A DNA stretch of 64,000 nucleotides from Fibrella forsythiae (GTDB lineage Bacteria; Bacteroidota; Bacteroidia; Cytophagales; Spirosomataceae), in assembly GCF_017353175.1 (NCBI RefSeq), contig NZ_JAFMYW010000008.1, positions 248,001 through 312,000 on the forward strand, in the 5' to 3' direction. The translations under genes and the position numbers were made by a program. This document shows positions 8,850-16,720 of this stretch, one piece after another. Numbering within the stretch: the stretch's first letter is position 1; each line of letters opens with the position of its first letter. The notes under the pieces are model-generated. The model was not told the origin of the DNA and ran no database searches. It saw nothing but the letters and a program-made list of their open reading frames with translations.

Positions 8850-8960
8850 CAGGATGCCGTAGGTTTGGGTTACTTCGTTAGCATCTTAAGGGAGGAGTAG
8901 CGTAGTTTCTAACAGAAACAAGGCTGCCCGGTTCGACTCCGGCATTAACGTGCCCTACAC
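8850..8960 (+). ncRNA. Putative Y RNA, copy 1, with tRNA-like T-arm
   Basis: This stretch lies in the noncoding gap behind the Ro60 gene. It contains TGCCGTAG (8855-8862), four variable bases and GGGTTACTTCG (8867-8877), the motif shared by three elements here. CGTAG and CTTCG can pair with a central U-U mismatch, and GATGC/GCATC can extend the stem (8853-8885). It is followed by a GTTTC-TAACA-GAAAC hairpin (8914-8928) and CCGG-TTCGACT-CCGG (about 8928-8942), which looks exactly like a tRNA T-arm. Known bacterial Y RNAs (YrlA) carry a tRNA-mimicking module, so a Ro60-bound Y RNA is the best guess. Ends are approximate. Confidence 0.6.
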
Positions 8961-8996
8961 TCAGACCGCTTGTTGCTCCTGATTTTCATCAAATTC

Positions 8997-9035
8997 TTCC
9001 TCGGCGTAGCTCCGCAGCGGGGCTACGCCGAGGAA
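8997..9035. other. Perfect GC-rich hairpin between Y-RNA-like copies 1 and 2
   Basis: TTCCTCGGCGTAGC (8997-9010) and GCTACGCCGAGGAA (9022-9035) are perfect 14-bp complements around about 11 bases. No T-run follows on either strand, so this is not a textbook terminator. It may end RNA 1, shape a joint transcript, or be an intergenic repeat. Confidence 0.7.
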
Positions 9036-9045
9036 AACAACGAAT

Positions 9046-9165
9046 TGACAGGTGCCGTAGGAAGGGGTTCCTTCGGATGACCCTAAGGTTGCAGGTATCG
9101 AGGCCTGCCGTTGGGAAACCCAGCGTAGCTCAAAAGAGAGCCTAGGACTAGCGTCCCTTTCTGCT
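9046..9165 (+). ncRNA. Putative Y RNA, copy 2
   Basis: It carries TGCCGTAG (9053-9060), four bases and GGGTTCCTTCG (9065-9075). GAAGG/CCTTC strengthens the first hairpin. Then come GCAGG-TATCGAGG-CCTGC (about 9091-9108), which could mimic a T-arm, and TGGG-AAA-CCCA (about 9112-9122). The order of hairpins parallels copy 1 although the sequence outside the motif differs. Ends are approximate. Confidence 0.5.
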
Positions 9166-9182
9166 TTTTGCCCTGTAGCCAT

Positions 9183-9252
9183 TGCCAGTGCCGTAGAGCC
9201 GGGTTACTTCGCTCTGAATCGATAACCCATACCCGGTTCGCTGATTGCCTGG
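9183..9252 (+). ncRNA. Putative Y RNA, copy 3, short
   Basis: It carries TGCCGTAG (9189-9196), four bases and GGGTTACTTCG (9201-9211). AGAGC/GCTCT and GGGTTA/TAACCC provide alternative stems, and CCCGGTTCGCTGATT (from 9232) is T-loop-like. It is shorter than copies 1 and 2 and may be a partial or degenerate member. Confidence 0.45.
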
Positions 9253-9258
9253 TATTTT

Positions 9259-9322
9259 ATGGATACTGGATGCTGGATAGTAGACACTGCCAGCATCAGG
9301 CACCTACTATCTGCTATCCATC
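9259..9322. repeat. Imperfect inverted repeat before the RNA ligase
   Basis: ATGGATACTGGATGCTGGATAG pairs with CTACTATCTGCTATCCAT across about 20 bases. It sits immediately upstream of the ligase ATG at 9328, like the other start-proximal palindromes in this window. Confidence 0.6.
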
Positions 9323-9327
9323 GCCCC

Positions 9328-10380
9328 ATGAATACCTTCATTCATACACTTCACCCCGCTCTCCGTCAGCACGTTGCAAACGGGAACGTCATAATTCGTC
9401 AGCACCCAGACGCTGACCTGTTCATTCTGAACTATACGGCGCAGACGCAATTCAACCGCGTTTGGGACGAGCATACCCTAGCCTGCCGGGGGCTGATCCT
9501 GAACGGGCGGGGTGACGTAATTGCCCGCCCGTTCGGAAAATTCTTCAACCTCGACGAGGTTGTGACAACGAACAGCCGGCCAACCCTGCCTGATGAGCCT
9601 TTTGTAGCATTCGAGAAACTCGACGGATCGTTGGGTATCCTGTACTGGCACAAAAACAAGGCCTGTATCGCAACGCGCGGGTCGTTTATGAGCGAGCAGG
9701 CGCAACGAGCAACGTACCTGTTGCAGACCCGCTACGCCCATGTACTGCCCCATCTTGACCGCTCAAAGACGTACCTGTTTGAGATCATTTATCCCGAAAA
9801 CCGAATCGTGGTCGACTACGGCGATCGGGACGAGTTGGTTTTGCTGGCCGTGATCGACACGGCTACCGGAGCGGAAGAGACTGCCCTCCCTGATCTGGGA
9901 TTTACGCAGGTACGTCGGTTCGATGGCTATACCGATATGGCTACTATCCGGGCTGCACAGATCGACAATGAAGAAGGATTTGTGCTACGGTTTGCGTCCG
10001 GGTTTCGGGTAAAGGTGAAGTTTACCGAATACGTGCGGCTCCACCGAATCCTGACCCAGATCTCGTCGCGAAACATTTGGGAATACCTGGCCACCAACCA
10101 GCCGTTTAACGACGTTCTGGAACGGGTTCCTGATGAGTTCTATGACTGGGTAAAGACGACCGTAACTACCTTTATGGCGCAGTACGAAGCCATTGAAGCA
10201 GAATGCAAAGCGGTATTCCAGGTACGTTCTTCCCGGAAAGAAACGGCCCTGTATTTCCAGATGCAACGATATCCATCCGTTCTGTTCCTGATGCTCGACA
10301 ACCGCGACTACTCGGCAACCATCTGGAAAGTACTTCGCCCTGCCTACGAACGACCGTTTAAAAAAGCAGCTGACGGCTAA
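9328..10380 (+). CDS. T4 Rnl1-like RNA ligase
   Basis: A 350-residue ATP-dependent RNA ligase of the covalent nucleotidyltransferase superfamily that joins 5'-phosphate and 3'-OH RNA ends. Motif I is EKLDGSLG with the AMP-accepting lysine at residue 97, close to Lys99 of T4 Rnl1. The upstream RGLILN segment matches the ligase RG motif, and the later RFDGYTD ... DNEEGFVLRF and VKVKFTEYVRL regions carry motifs IV and V (EGFV; KVK). ATG 9328 was chosen because MNTFIH starts after the inverted repeat and keeps the full domain. It sits 42 bp ahead of the Pnkp gene on the same strand, giving an end-healing plus sealing pair downstream of Ro60. Confidence 0.88.
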   Translation: MNTFIHTLHPALRQHVANGNVIIRQHPDADLFILNYTAQTQFNRVWDEHTLACRGLILNGRGDVIARPFGKFFNLDEVVTTNSRPTLPDEPFVAFEKLDGSLGILYWHKNKACIATRGSFMSEQAQRATYLLQTRYAHVLPHLDRSKTYLFEIIYPENRIVVDYGDRDELVLLAVIDTATGAEETALPDLGFTQVRRFDGYTDMATIRAAQIDNEEGFVLRFASGFRVKVKFTEYVRLHRILTQISSRNIWEYLATNQPFNDVLERVPDEFYDWVKTTVTTFMAQYEAIEAECKAVFQVRSSRKETALYFQMQRYPSVLFLMLDNRDYSATIWKVLRPAYERPFKKAADG

Positions 10381-10422
10381 CAGGCAAAGAAACTGACTAC
10401 GAGCGACTTACGACTAAATGTT

Positions 10423-11382
10423 ATGCAACACGTTCTTATTCTGATCGGCATTAGCGGTAGCGGTAAATCAACGTTTGCCAGGCAGTTTGTGCAGGACAAC
10501 CCAACGTATCTGCGCCTCAACCGCGACGATCTGCGCCGGAGCCTCATTACGGTACCACTGGGCGAATACTGGAAATGGGACGATAAAGCCAAATACCGCA
10601 TTGAGCGAATCGTAACAACCCTGCTCGAATCGGCAGTGCGCGAGGCGTTGGAAGGGGGCTGGAATCTGGTGATCGACAATACGCACCTTCGGCAACGGTC
10701 TATCAACGAGTTGTTGAAGGTGATTGAGGCGCAGGCCACCCCAAAGCGCCCCGTCGAGGTGACATTTCAGGTAGCCGAGGTCTCATTGGAAACGGCCATC
10801 GAGCGCGATCGGTTACGGGCTGATGTGGTGGGCGCAGCCGTCATTCGCGAACAGCACAACCGTTTCAGCCAGTTCATAAAGCTGTTCAATCCGGCTCAAT
10901 ACCTCCGTTATCCACGTACCCAGGCCGTTACAGGTGCACTGATACAGGATGCCACCCTGCCCACATGCATTTTGGTCGACATAGACGGTACCGCCGCCAA
11001 AATTCACGATCGATCGCCTTTCGACTGGTCGAACGTGGGGCGCGACCAGCCCAACGTACCGGTGCTGAACGTGGTGCGGGCTATGCGGGCGGCGGGATAC
11101 GCGATCATCTTTCTGTCTGGCCGCGACAGCGCCGCCCGAACCCCGACGATTACCTGGCTTCAGCAACATTTGGGCTGGCAGGAACACACCGACTATACGC
11201 TGCTTATGCGCAGGCAGCATGATAACCGCAAAGATTCGATCATCAAGCGCGAACTCTTCGACACCCACATCCGGGACCGATACTTCGTGGAACTGGTACT
11301 CGACGACCGCGACCAGGTTGTCTCGCTTTGGCGGCGAGAGCTTGGTCTGACCTGCCTGCAGGTCGACTACGGAAATTTTTAA
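10423..11382 (+). CDS. T4 Pnkp-like polynucleotide 5'-kinase / 3'-phosphatase
   Basis: A 319-residue bifunctional RNA/DNA end-healing enzyme. The N-terminal P-loop GISGSGKSTFAR (Lys15) and LRLNRDDLRRS resemble the T4 Pnk kinase domain, with IDNTHL as the next kinase motif. The C-terminal half is a HAD phosphatase: LVDIDGTAAK (nucleophile about Asp186, acid about Asp188), FLSGRDS, RKDSIIKRELF and LDDRDQVVSLWRR. Domain order, spacing and the C-terminal GLTCLQVDYGNF follow T4 Pnkp closely. It would turn 3'-phosphate or cyclic-phosphate and 5'-OH ends left by ribonucleases into ends the upstream ligase can join. Confidence 0.92.
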   Translation: MQHVLILIGISGSGKSTFARQFVQDNPTYLRLNRDDLRRSLITVPLGEYWKWDDKAKYRIERIVTTLLESAVREALEGGWNLVIDNTHLRQRSINELLKVIEAQATPKRPVEVTFQVAEVSLETAIERDRLRADVVGAAVIREQHNRFSQFIKLFNPAQYLRYPRTQAVTGALIQDATLPTCILVDIDGTAAKIHDRSPFDWSNVGRDQPNVPVLNVVRAMRAAGYAIIFLSGRDSAARTPTITWLQQHLGWQEHTDYTLLMRRQHDNRKDSIIKRELFDTHIRDRYFVELVLDDRDQVVSLWRRELGLTCLQVDYGNF

Positions 11383-11505
11383 GGAATTCTTGACCAGCCA
11401 GTTCTGCGGAGCTTATTAACTGGTTTACCTCGGCAAACATCTAATGATTGGATGTTAATCTGTATATTTACAGTTACCCAATTTTGCCCTGGTCTACTCA
11501 ACCTT

Positions 11506-13824
11506 ATGAATCCACTAGCCCAGCTGCCAGTCAACCCCAGCGACGGATCAATCTCGTCGTCGCTGGCGCTGATGCAAAATGTACTGGATGCGTCGCTAAA
11601 CGGCATGATCGCCTTCGGGGCCATTCGGGCGGGTGGCGAAGCCGGGCCCATCATTGATCTGCGCCTGGTCATGGTGAATCAGGTGGCCGCCAATGATGTC
11701 AGACGACCATTACCCGATTTACTGGGTAGGTCGATGAAGGCCATCCTGCCCACACTGGCGGCGTCACCGCTATACGATCGGCTCGTGCGGACGCTCAATA
11801 CCGGAATACCGGATCGGTTTACCCTACCGCTGGCTACGCCTACCAGTGGTCAGTTGCGGCACTTCGACGTGTCGCTGACCCGGATTGCGGATCTTGTGGT
11901 TGCCTCCTACAACGACATCAGTGAGCGGTACTGGGCCGAGCAGACGAATCAGGAGCAGGCCAACCGCCTGCGTTTCGTAACAGACAACGCCCTGACAGCC
12001 ATTGCCTTATACAGTATCATTCGCGACCCTGCCTCTGGCCGGGTCATTGATTTTCGATACGAGTTCGTGAACCGCATGGCCGAGCGGATGGTGGGCCGAG
12101 TCTCGGCCGATCTGGTTGGCAAAACCATGTTACAGGCATTTCCGGGCATCAACCAAACGCCTATTTGGTCAGCCTACGTACAGCTCGCTGAAGCAGGCGA
12201 AACGCTGCGGATTCAGAATCATTACACGCAACACAACCTTGATATCTGGTATCAGGTGCAGGGCGTTCGCGAAAACGAGCGCATTGTGCTCTCCTTTCTG
12301 GATATTACCGAACTGAAGCGGGCACAACAACGCATTGAACACCAGAACGATGAGTTCAGGCAGGTGCTTGATAACGCGATTACGGCCATTTCGCACTTCA
12401 CGAGCGTGCGGGAAGAGCGGCCCGACGGAAGCCCCGGAAAGATCATCGATTTTGTGTATCAGTCGTTTAACCGGGCCAATGAACAGTTTACCGGCAAGAA
12501 AGCCGCTGCCGTTATTGGCAAACGCATGCTCGATATTTTCCCCGAGCGCCGAACGAACGGCCTTTTCGATCGGTGGGTAAACCTCGTTGAAACGCAGGGC
12601 TCGATCCGGTTTCAGGAACAACGGCATGAGAACGGGCTCTGGTTCGACACCCAGGCCATTGCTTTCAACGATGGATTCATCCAATCCTATATTGACATTA
12701 CGCCTATCAAAGTGGCGGAGTTGGAGCAACAGCGTCAGTCTGACCTAATAAACAGCCTGTTAGAATCGTCTCCGGTTACGTTTACACAATGCCAGGCCAT
12801 TCGGGACCTGTCGGGACGGGTTACCGATTTCAACATTATAAAAGCTAACCACACATCGGCCGAAGTCCTGAACGTTCCGCTCGAAAAACTATCGGGCCAG
12901 CTTCTGTCATCGGTTAGCCCAACCATCAGAAACGGCCCGGCTTATGATCAGTATCTGCAGGTAACTGAAACGGGAGTACCCGCCCATTTCGAGCGGCAAT
13001 TCAACAATAAATGGTATCAGGTGTCGGTTGTTCGCTTTGGCGATGGCTTCATCAGCGCCGCCGTCGATGTCACCGAAAGCCGATTGTACCGGCAACAGCT
13101 GGAGGCCATGAACCAGGAGTTACTCCGATCTAACGACAGCCTCCAACAGTTTGCCTATGTAGCCAGCCACGACCTGCAGGAGCCACTGCGCAAGATTCAG
13201 GCGTTCGGCGATCTGCTGGACGATCAGTACAGCGCCCAGCTCGACAAATTCGGGCACGACGCCATTTCGCGAATACAGTCGGCCGCGACCCGCATGTCGA
13301 TGCTCATTACCGACTTGCTGGCCTATTCGCGCATTAGCGCCAATCGGCAGCCCTTTCAGCCGGTCAGTCTGGACCAGGTGCTTACCGACGTACTGGGCGA
13401 CCTGGAAGTGAGCCTCGCCGAAAACCAGGCCACCGTCAACCGAACTCCCCTGCCAATTATTGCTGGCGACCCTATGCAACTGCGGCAGCTTTTTCAGAAC
13501 CTGCTCAGTAACTCACTCAAATTTCAGCCGCCCATTGGCAAGCGGGAAGCGCAGCCACACATTCAGATCGATTGCCAGCAGGAGCTGATCGACGGTCAGA
13601 TCTGGTACGATATCTCTATCAGCGACAACGGCATTGGGTTCGACCCAAAATATACCGATCGTATTTTTCAGGTCTTCCAGCGGCTGCACGGCAAACAGGC
13701 CTATGCTGGTACGGGTGTGGGGCTGGCCATTTGCAAGCGTGTTACCGAGAGTCACGGCGGTATCCTGACAGCCCACAGCCAGCCTGGCAAAGGCGCAACG
13801 TTCCTCATCCATATTCCGGGTTAA
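11506..13824 (+). CDS. Soluble multi-PAS sensor histidine kinase
   Basis: A 772-residue kinase without membrane segments. Four PAS-like units run from about residues 15 to 540, each ending in a short DIT/DIS-type strand (YNDISERY, LDITELK, IDITPIK, VDVTESR). The HisKA helix has FAYVASHDLQEPLRKI with the phospho-acceptor His, then the N-box LRQLFQNLLSNSLKF and DNGIGF and GTGVGLAICKR ATP-lid motifs. ATG 11506 (MNPLAQL) was preferred over a TTG or ATG further upstream. No response regulator is adjacent, so output is unknown. The gap 11383-11505 holds only a weak inverted repeat and probably the promoter. Confidence 0.92.
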   Translation: MNPLAQLPVNPSDGSISSSLALMQNVLDASLNGMIAFGAIRAGGEAGPIIDLRLVMVNQVAANDVRRPLPDLLGRSMKAILPTLAASPLYDRLVRTLNTGIPDRFTLPLATPTSGQLRHFDVSLTRIADLVVASYNDISERYWAEQTNQEQANRLRFVTDNALTAIALYSIIRDPASGRVIDFRYEFVNRMAERMVGRVSADLVGKTMLQAFPGINQTPIWSAYVQLAEAGETLRIQNHYTQHNLDIWYQVQGVRENERIVLSFLDITELKRAQQRIEHQNDEFRQVLDNAITAISHFTSVREERPDGSPGKIIDFVYQSFNRANEQFTGKKAAAVIGKRMLDIFPERRTNGLFDRWVNLVETQGSIRFQEQRHENGLWFDTQAIAFNDGFIQSYIDITPIKVAELEQQRQSDLINSLLESSPVTFTQCQAIRDLSGRVTDFNIIKANHTSAEVLNVPLEKLSGQLLSSVSPTIRNGPAYDQYLQVTETGVPAHFERQFNNKWYQVSVVRFGDGFISAAVDVTESRLYRQQLEAMNQELLRSNDSLQQFAYVASHDLQEPLRKIQAFGDLLDDQYSAQLDKFGHDAISRIQSAATRMSMLITDLLAYSRISANRQPFQPVSLDQVLTDVLGDLEVSLAENQATVNRTPLPIIAGDPMQLRQLFQNLLSNSLKFQPPIGKREAQPHIQIDCQQELIDGQIWYDISISDNGIGFDPKYTDRIFQVFQRLHGKQAYAGTGVGLAICKRVTESHGGILTAHSQPGKGATFLIHIPG

Positions 13825-13890
13825 CCGGTCAGGGCGGCAACGTACCCAGCCAGTTGGTAGATAGCTGATGCTGAAAACTCAATAACACTT

Positions 13891-15771
13891 GTGTTGGCCT
13901 GGGCGTTAATCGGGTATGCTTTTCGGTTGAAACGAACAGGGAATCAACGATTTTATCCAACCTACTCAACAACGCCATCGTCCGTGCCCATTCTCTGGAA
14001 GTACCTGTATCCGTATCGTTGGCTGGCAGCATTAGCCCTTTTGCTGGCAGGCATAGCTCAAATTCTGGCCCTCGTTGACCCGATCATTTTCGGCAAACTC
14101 ATCGACGAATACGCCACCAATCCCGGTCAGAAAACGGAGGCAGATAAGATCAGGGGCGTGTTATGGTTGCTTAGCCTGGCGGTTGGCGTGGCCGTTTTGT
14201 CGAACATCACCAAAGCGTTTCAGGAATACACGACCCGGCTGGTGGTGCAAATGTTTGGTACCGATATTTTCGACGATGGACTGAAGCAAACGCTACGACT
14301 ATCGTACCAGGAGTTTGGCGACCAGAGCAGCGGCGCAACGCTGTCGATTCTCCAGAAAGTGCGGACCGACACCGAGAAGTTCGTTAACTCGTTTGTCAAC
14401 GTGCTCTTTACGTCGGTCGTCGGCACGGGGTTCCTGATCTGGTATGCCGTTACCAAACACTGGGCGCTGGTACCCGTCTTTCTGATTGGCGTACTGGTAC
14501 TGGGCGGCCTGACGGGCTTACTCAGCAAAGAGATTAAAACAACGCAACGCTCGATCAACCGCGAAACCGCCAAACTGTCGGGCGTAATCACGGAGTCGTT
14601 ACGCAACGTAGAACTGATCAAGAGCCTGGGGCTGACATTTCTCGAGATCAGGCGGCTCAAGCTACAGACGGGCCGAATTTTCGACCTGGAAATGGCGAAG
14701 GTTCGCCGGGTACGTCTGCTGTCGTTTTGGCAAAGCACCACGCTCAACATCCTCAAACAGTCGGTTCTGTTCACGCTGCTCTGGCTCATTTTCCGGCATG
14801 TACTCAGCACCGGCGAACTGATCTCGATGCAGTTTATTTCGGTGGCTATCTTCAACCCCCTGCAGGAACTGGGCAACATCATTCTGGCCTACCGCGAAGC
14901 CGAAGCCGGCCTTAACAGCTTTGCCCAACTGATGCAGAAGCCCATCGAGCGCAACCCTGAATCGCCCGTTGAAGTGGGCCCGATTGAGCATCTACGGTTT
15001 CAGGATGTGGTATTTCGGCACAAAGGCGCTGGCCAGAACGCTATCGATGGGGTCTCGTTCGAGGCGTCGCTGGGCGACACCATCGCGTTTGTTGGCCCTT
15101 CCGGTTCGGGCAAGTCAACGATGGTCAAGTTGCTCGTGGGCCTGTACCGACCCGTTGGCGGCGAAATCTATTACAACGATATTTCCACGAAGGACTTACG
15201 GTTCAATCCCATGCGCCGACAGATCGGCTTCGTTACGCAGGATACGCACCTCTTTGCCGGTACCATCCGCGAGAACCTGCTCTTTGTCAAGTACGACGCC
15301 ACGGATGCTGAACTCTACGACGCCCTCAACAAAGCTGCCTGCAACGGTCTGATTGCCCGTTCTGAACAGGGCATCGACACGCAGATAGGCGAAGGTGGGC
15401 TGAAAATGTCAGGCGGGGAAAAGCAGCGGTTATCGATCGCCCGAGCGTTGGTTCGCCAGCCCAGGCTCCTGATTTTCGACGAAGCCACCTCCGCGCTGGA
15501 CTCGCTAACCGAAGAAGAAATCACGGATACCGTCCGCAGCGTGTCGGCCCTGAACGAGCAGATCACGATCCTGATCGCCCATCGCCTGAGCACCATCCTG
15601 CACGCCAACACCATCTTCGTCCTCGAGAAGGGTAAGATCGTTGAAACGGGTAGCCACAACGAGTTAGTCGCCCAGAAAGGCCTCTACTACGCCATGTGGC
15701 GCCAGCAAATCGGCGAGCGTAGAACTACTGAAGTACCCGAGCGAAACATATTGAACCAACTCAATGAATAG
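13891..15771 (+). CDS. ABC exporter, fused permease and ATPase
   Basis: A 626-residue half-transporter of the MsbA/MDR type. Six hydrophobic helices lie in residues 30-320, then a nucleotide-binding domain with Walker A GPSGSGKST, Q-loop GFVTQDT, signature MSGGEKQRLSIARA, Walker B LLIFDEATSALDS and switch IAHRL. The substrate cannot be read. The start is uncertain: GTG 13891 is the first, but GTG 13984 (VPILWKYLYPYRW) gives the normal N-terminus of this family and removes 31 atypical residues. The stretch 13825-13890 shows no feature. Confidence 0.92.
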   Translation: MLAWALIGYAFRLKRTGNQRFYPTYSTTPSSVPILWKYLYPYRWLAALALLLAGIAQILALVDPIIFGKLIDEYATNPGQKTEADKIRGVLWLLSLAVGVAVLSNITKAFQEYTTRLVVQMFGTDIFDDGLKQTLRLSYQEFGDQSSGATLSILQKVRTDTEKFVNSFVNVLFTSVVGTGFLIWYAVTKHWALVPVFLIGVLVLGGLTGLLSKEIKTTQRSINRETAKLSGVITESLRNVELIKSLGLTFLEIRRLKLQTGRIFDLEMAKVRRVRLLSFWQSTTLNILKQSVLFTLLWLIFRHVLSTGELISMQFISVAIFNPLQELGNIILAYREAEAGLNSFAQLMQKPIERNPESPVEVGPIEHLRFQDVVFRHKGAGQNAIDGVSFEASLGDTIAFVGPSGSGKSTMVKLLVGLYRPVGGEIYYNDISTKDLRFNPMRRQIGFVTQDTHLFAGTIRENLLFVKYDATDAELYDALNKAACNGLIARSEQGIDTQIGEGGLKMSGGEKQRLSIARALVRQPRLLIFDEATSALDSLTEEEITDTVRSVSALNEQITILIAHRLSTILHANTIFVLEKGKIVETGSHNELVAQKGLYYAMWRQQIGERRTTEVPERNILNQLNE

Positions 15772-15852
15772 CTCAATCAGGAGATCGCTTTTACAGCGCT
15801 GGACAAAATATTGACCTAGACAGAGCGGTAGATTCCCTGCATATACGAACAT

Positions 15853-15912
15853 CAAAAAGCCCTATTCTGGACAGATTTGCATTCTGATTGCAAGTCTGTC
15901 CAGAATAGGGCT
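15853..15912 (-). terminator. Strong hairpin terminator, probably the original sprA terminator
   Basis: The perfect 18-bp arms (15858-15875 and 15895-15912) enclose 19 bases. On the minus strand the hairpin is followed by a T-run (complement of the A-run 15854-15858), so it terminates leftward transcription. It lies 8 bp past the stop codon of the displaced sprA 3'-end copy. It may also block read-through from the ABC exporter. Confidence 0.85.
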
Positions 15913-15919
15913 CCAGTTT

Positions 15920-16118
15920 TTACTCAGCCAGATTGAACCGTACCTGCACACCGCCCGAGGTGGTGGTCCGGATAAAGCTGTTGCTCACCAGCGGGTCATT
16001 GAAGGTGCGATCGAAGTAGAAGTTCACATTCAGGCGGCGGTTCACCACGTAGCTCAGCTGGGGACGTACCTGGAAGTTAACGTTACCCGCCGTGATGATC
16101 TGCTCGGCCTCCAGCTTG
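15920..16118 (-). pseudogene. Duplicated 3' end of sprA (remnant)
   Basis: These 199 bp align without gaps to 16721-16919, the last 65 codons plus stop of sprA. By hand I count 16 differences (about 92% identity). Only one is non-synonymous: an Ala-to-Thr change in SFIRATTSGG. The reading frame ends LAE-stop (TAA, against TAG in the live copy). Homology stops at the stop codon on one side and at the CAAGCTGGAG junction on the other. It has no start and cannot make SprA. The synonymous pattern points to a source from a related strain rather than decay in place. Confidence 0.9.
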
Positions 16119-16127
16119 TAGAACTAC

Positions 16128-16691
16128 TCAGTCATCCTGACGAATGTTGCCCTGATACGACACAAACCGTTCCTCTTCATCTGCCTCCAAGTTATAACAG
16201 ATAAAAATATCAATATCATTGATATAGTTTACGCAGAGAGCTACTTGTGTGTCCCTATTTACGTGCGTTACCCATATTGGTCGGCTGTTATCATATCCTT
16301 CGTACTCACTCAAATGCGTGGGGCGAAATCTAAGCATAGGCTTTTGGTAGATGTGCTCAAAAGCCGTCCGGATCGAATCCAACTTCTCTCCCTTATCATG
16401 TAACTTTATGATGACACCATACGGCTGCCTACGTGGATCACGAAGTGACTTCTTAAAATACCATGTAGCCTGAGCCGATTTGGTTGTGTCTTCCAGCCTT
16501 ACCAAAACAGATTCTACCGCGTTGTGGTATTCACGTTGTAATTCCGCTGAAGTGACGGGAAACTGAATATTGTACTTACCTACTTTCACCTGAAAGGGCT
16601 TCGGTTCATGCTGGCAGCCAGCCATCAGCAGGTTACTACACGTAATGATGTATAGCCAGTTTATCAAGTGCCCTAAATTGGTGATCTTCAT
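16128..16691 (-). CDS. Cargo lipoprotein inserted behind sprA
   Basis: A 187-residue protein with a lipoprotein signal (hydrophobic residues 10-24, lipobox LMAGC), so it is probably lipidated and membrane-attached. I recognise no family; the mature part is mixed alpha/beta with Lys/Glu/Arg-rich stretches and an acidic tail. Codon use is visibly more A/T-rich than in sprA. It starts 29 bp after the sprA stop with no terminator between, and its stop is 9 bp from the duplicated sprA 3' end, so it is probably transcribed with sprA and was acquired with the duplication. Its role is unknown; protection against, or modification of, secretion or a contact-dependent toxin is only a guess. Confidence 0.7.
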   Translation of the reverse strand: MKITNLGHLINWLYIITCSNLLMAGCQHEPKPFQVKVGKYNIQFPVTSAELQREYHNAVESVLVRLEDTTKSAQATWYFKKSLRDPRRQPYGVIIKLHDKGEKLDSIRTAFEHIYQKPMLRFRPTHLSEYEGYDNSRPIWVTHVNRDTQVALCVNYINDIDIFICYNLEADEEERFVSYQGNIRQDD

Positions 16692-16720
16692 AATGGTAGA
16701 TGTGGTTAAATCAACCCCAC

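Noticed and set aside
8890-8950. tRNA-like segment with a perfect T-arm
   Set aside because: There is no 7-bp acceptor stem, the anticodon-like loop has five bases and no CCA-compatible end is present. A Y-RNA tRNA mimic explains it better.
8997-9035. Rho-independent terminator for copy 1 of the Y-RNA-like elements
   Set aside because: The stem is strong but no T-run follows on either strand, so it is reported only as a hairpin.
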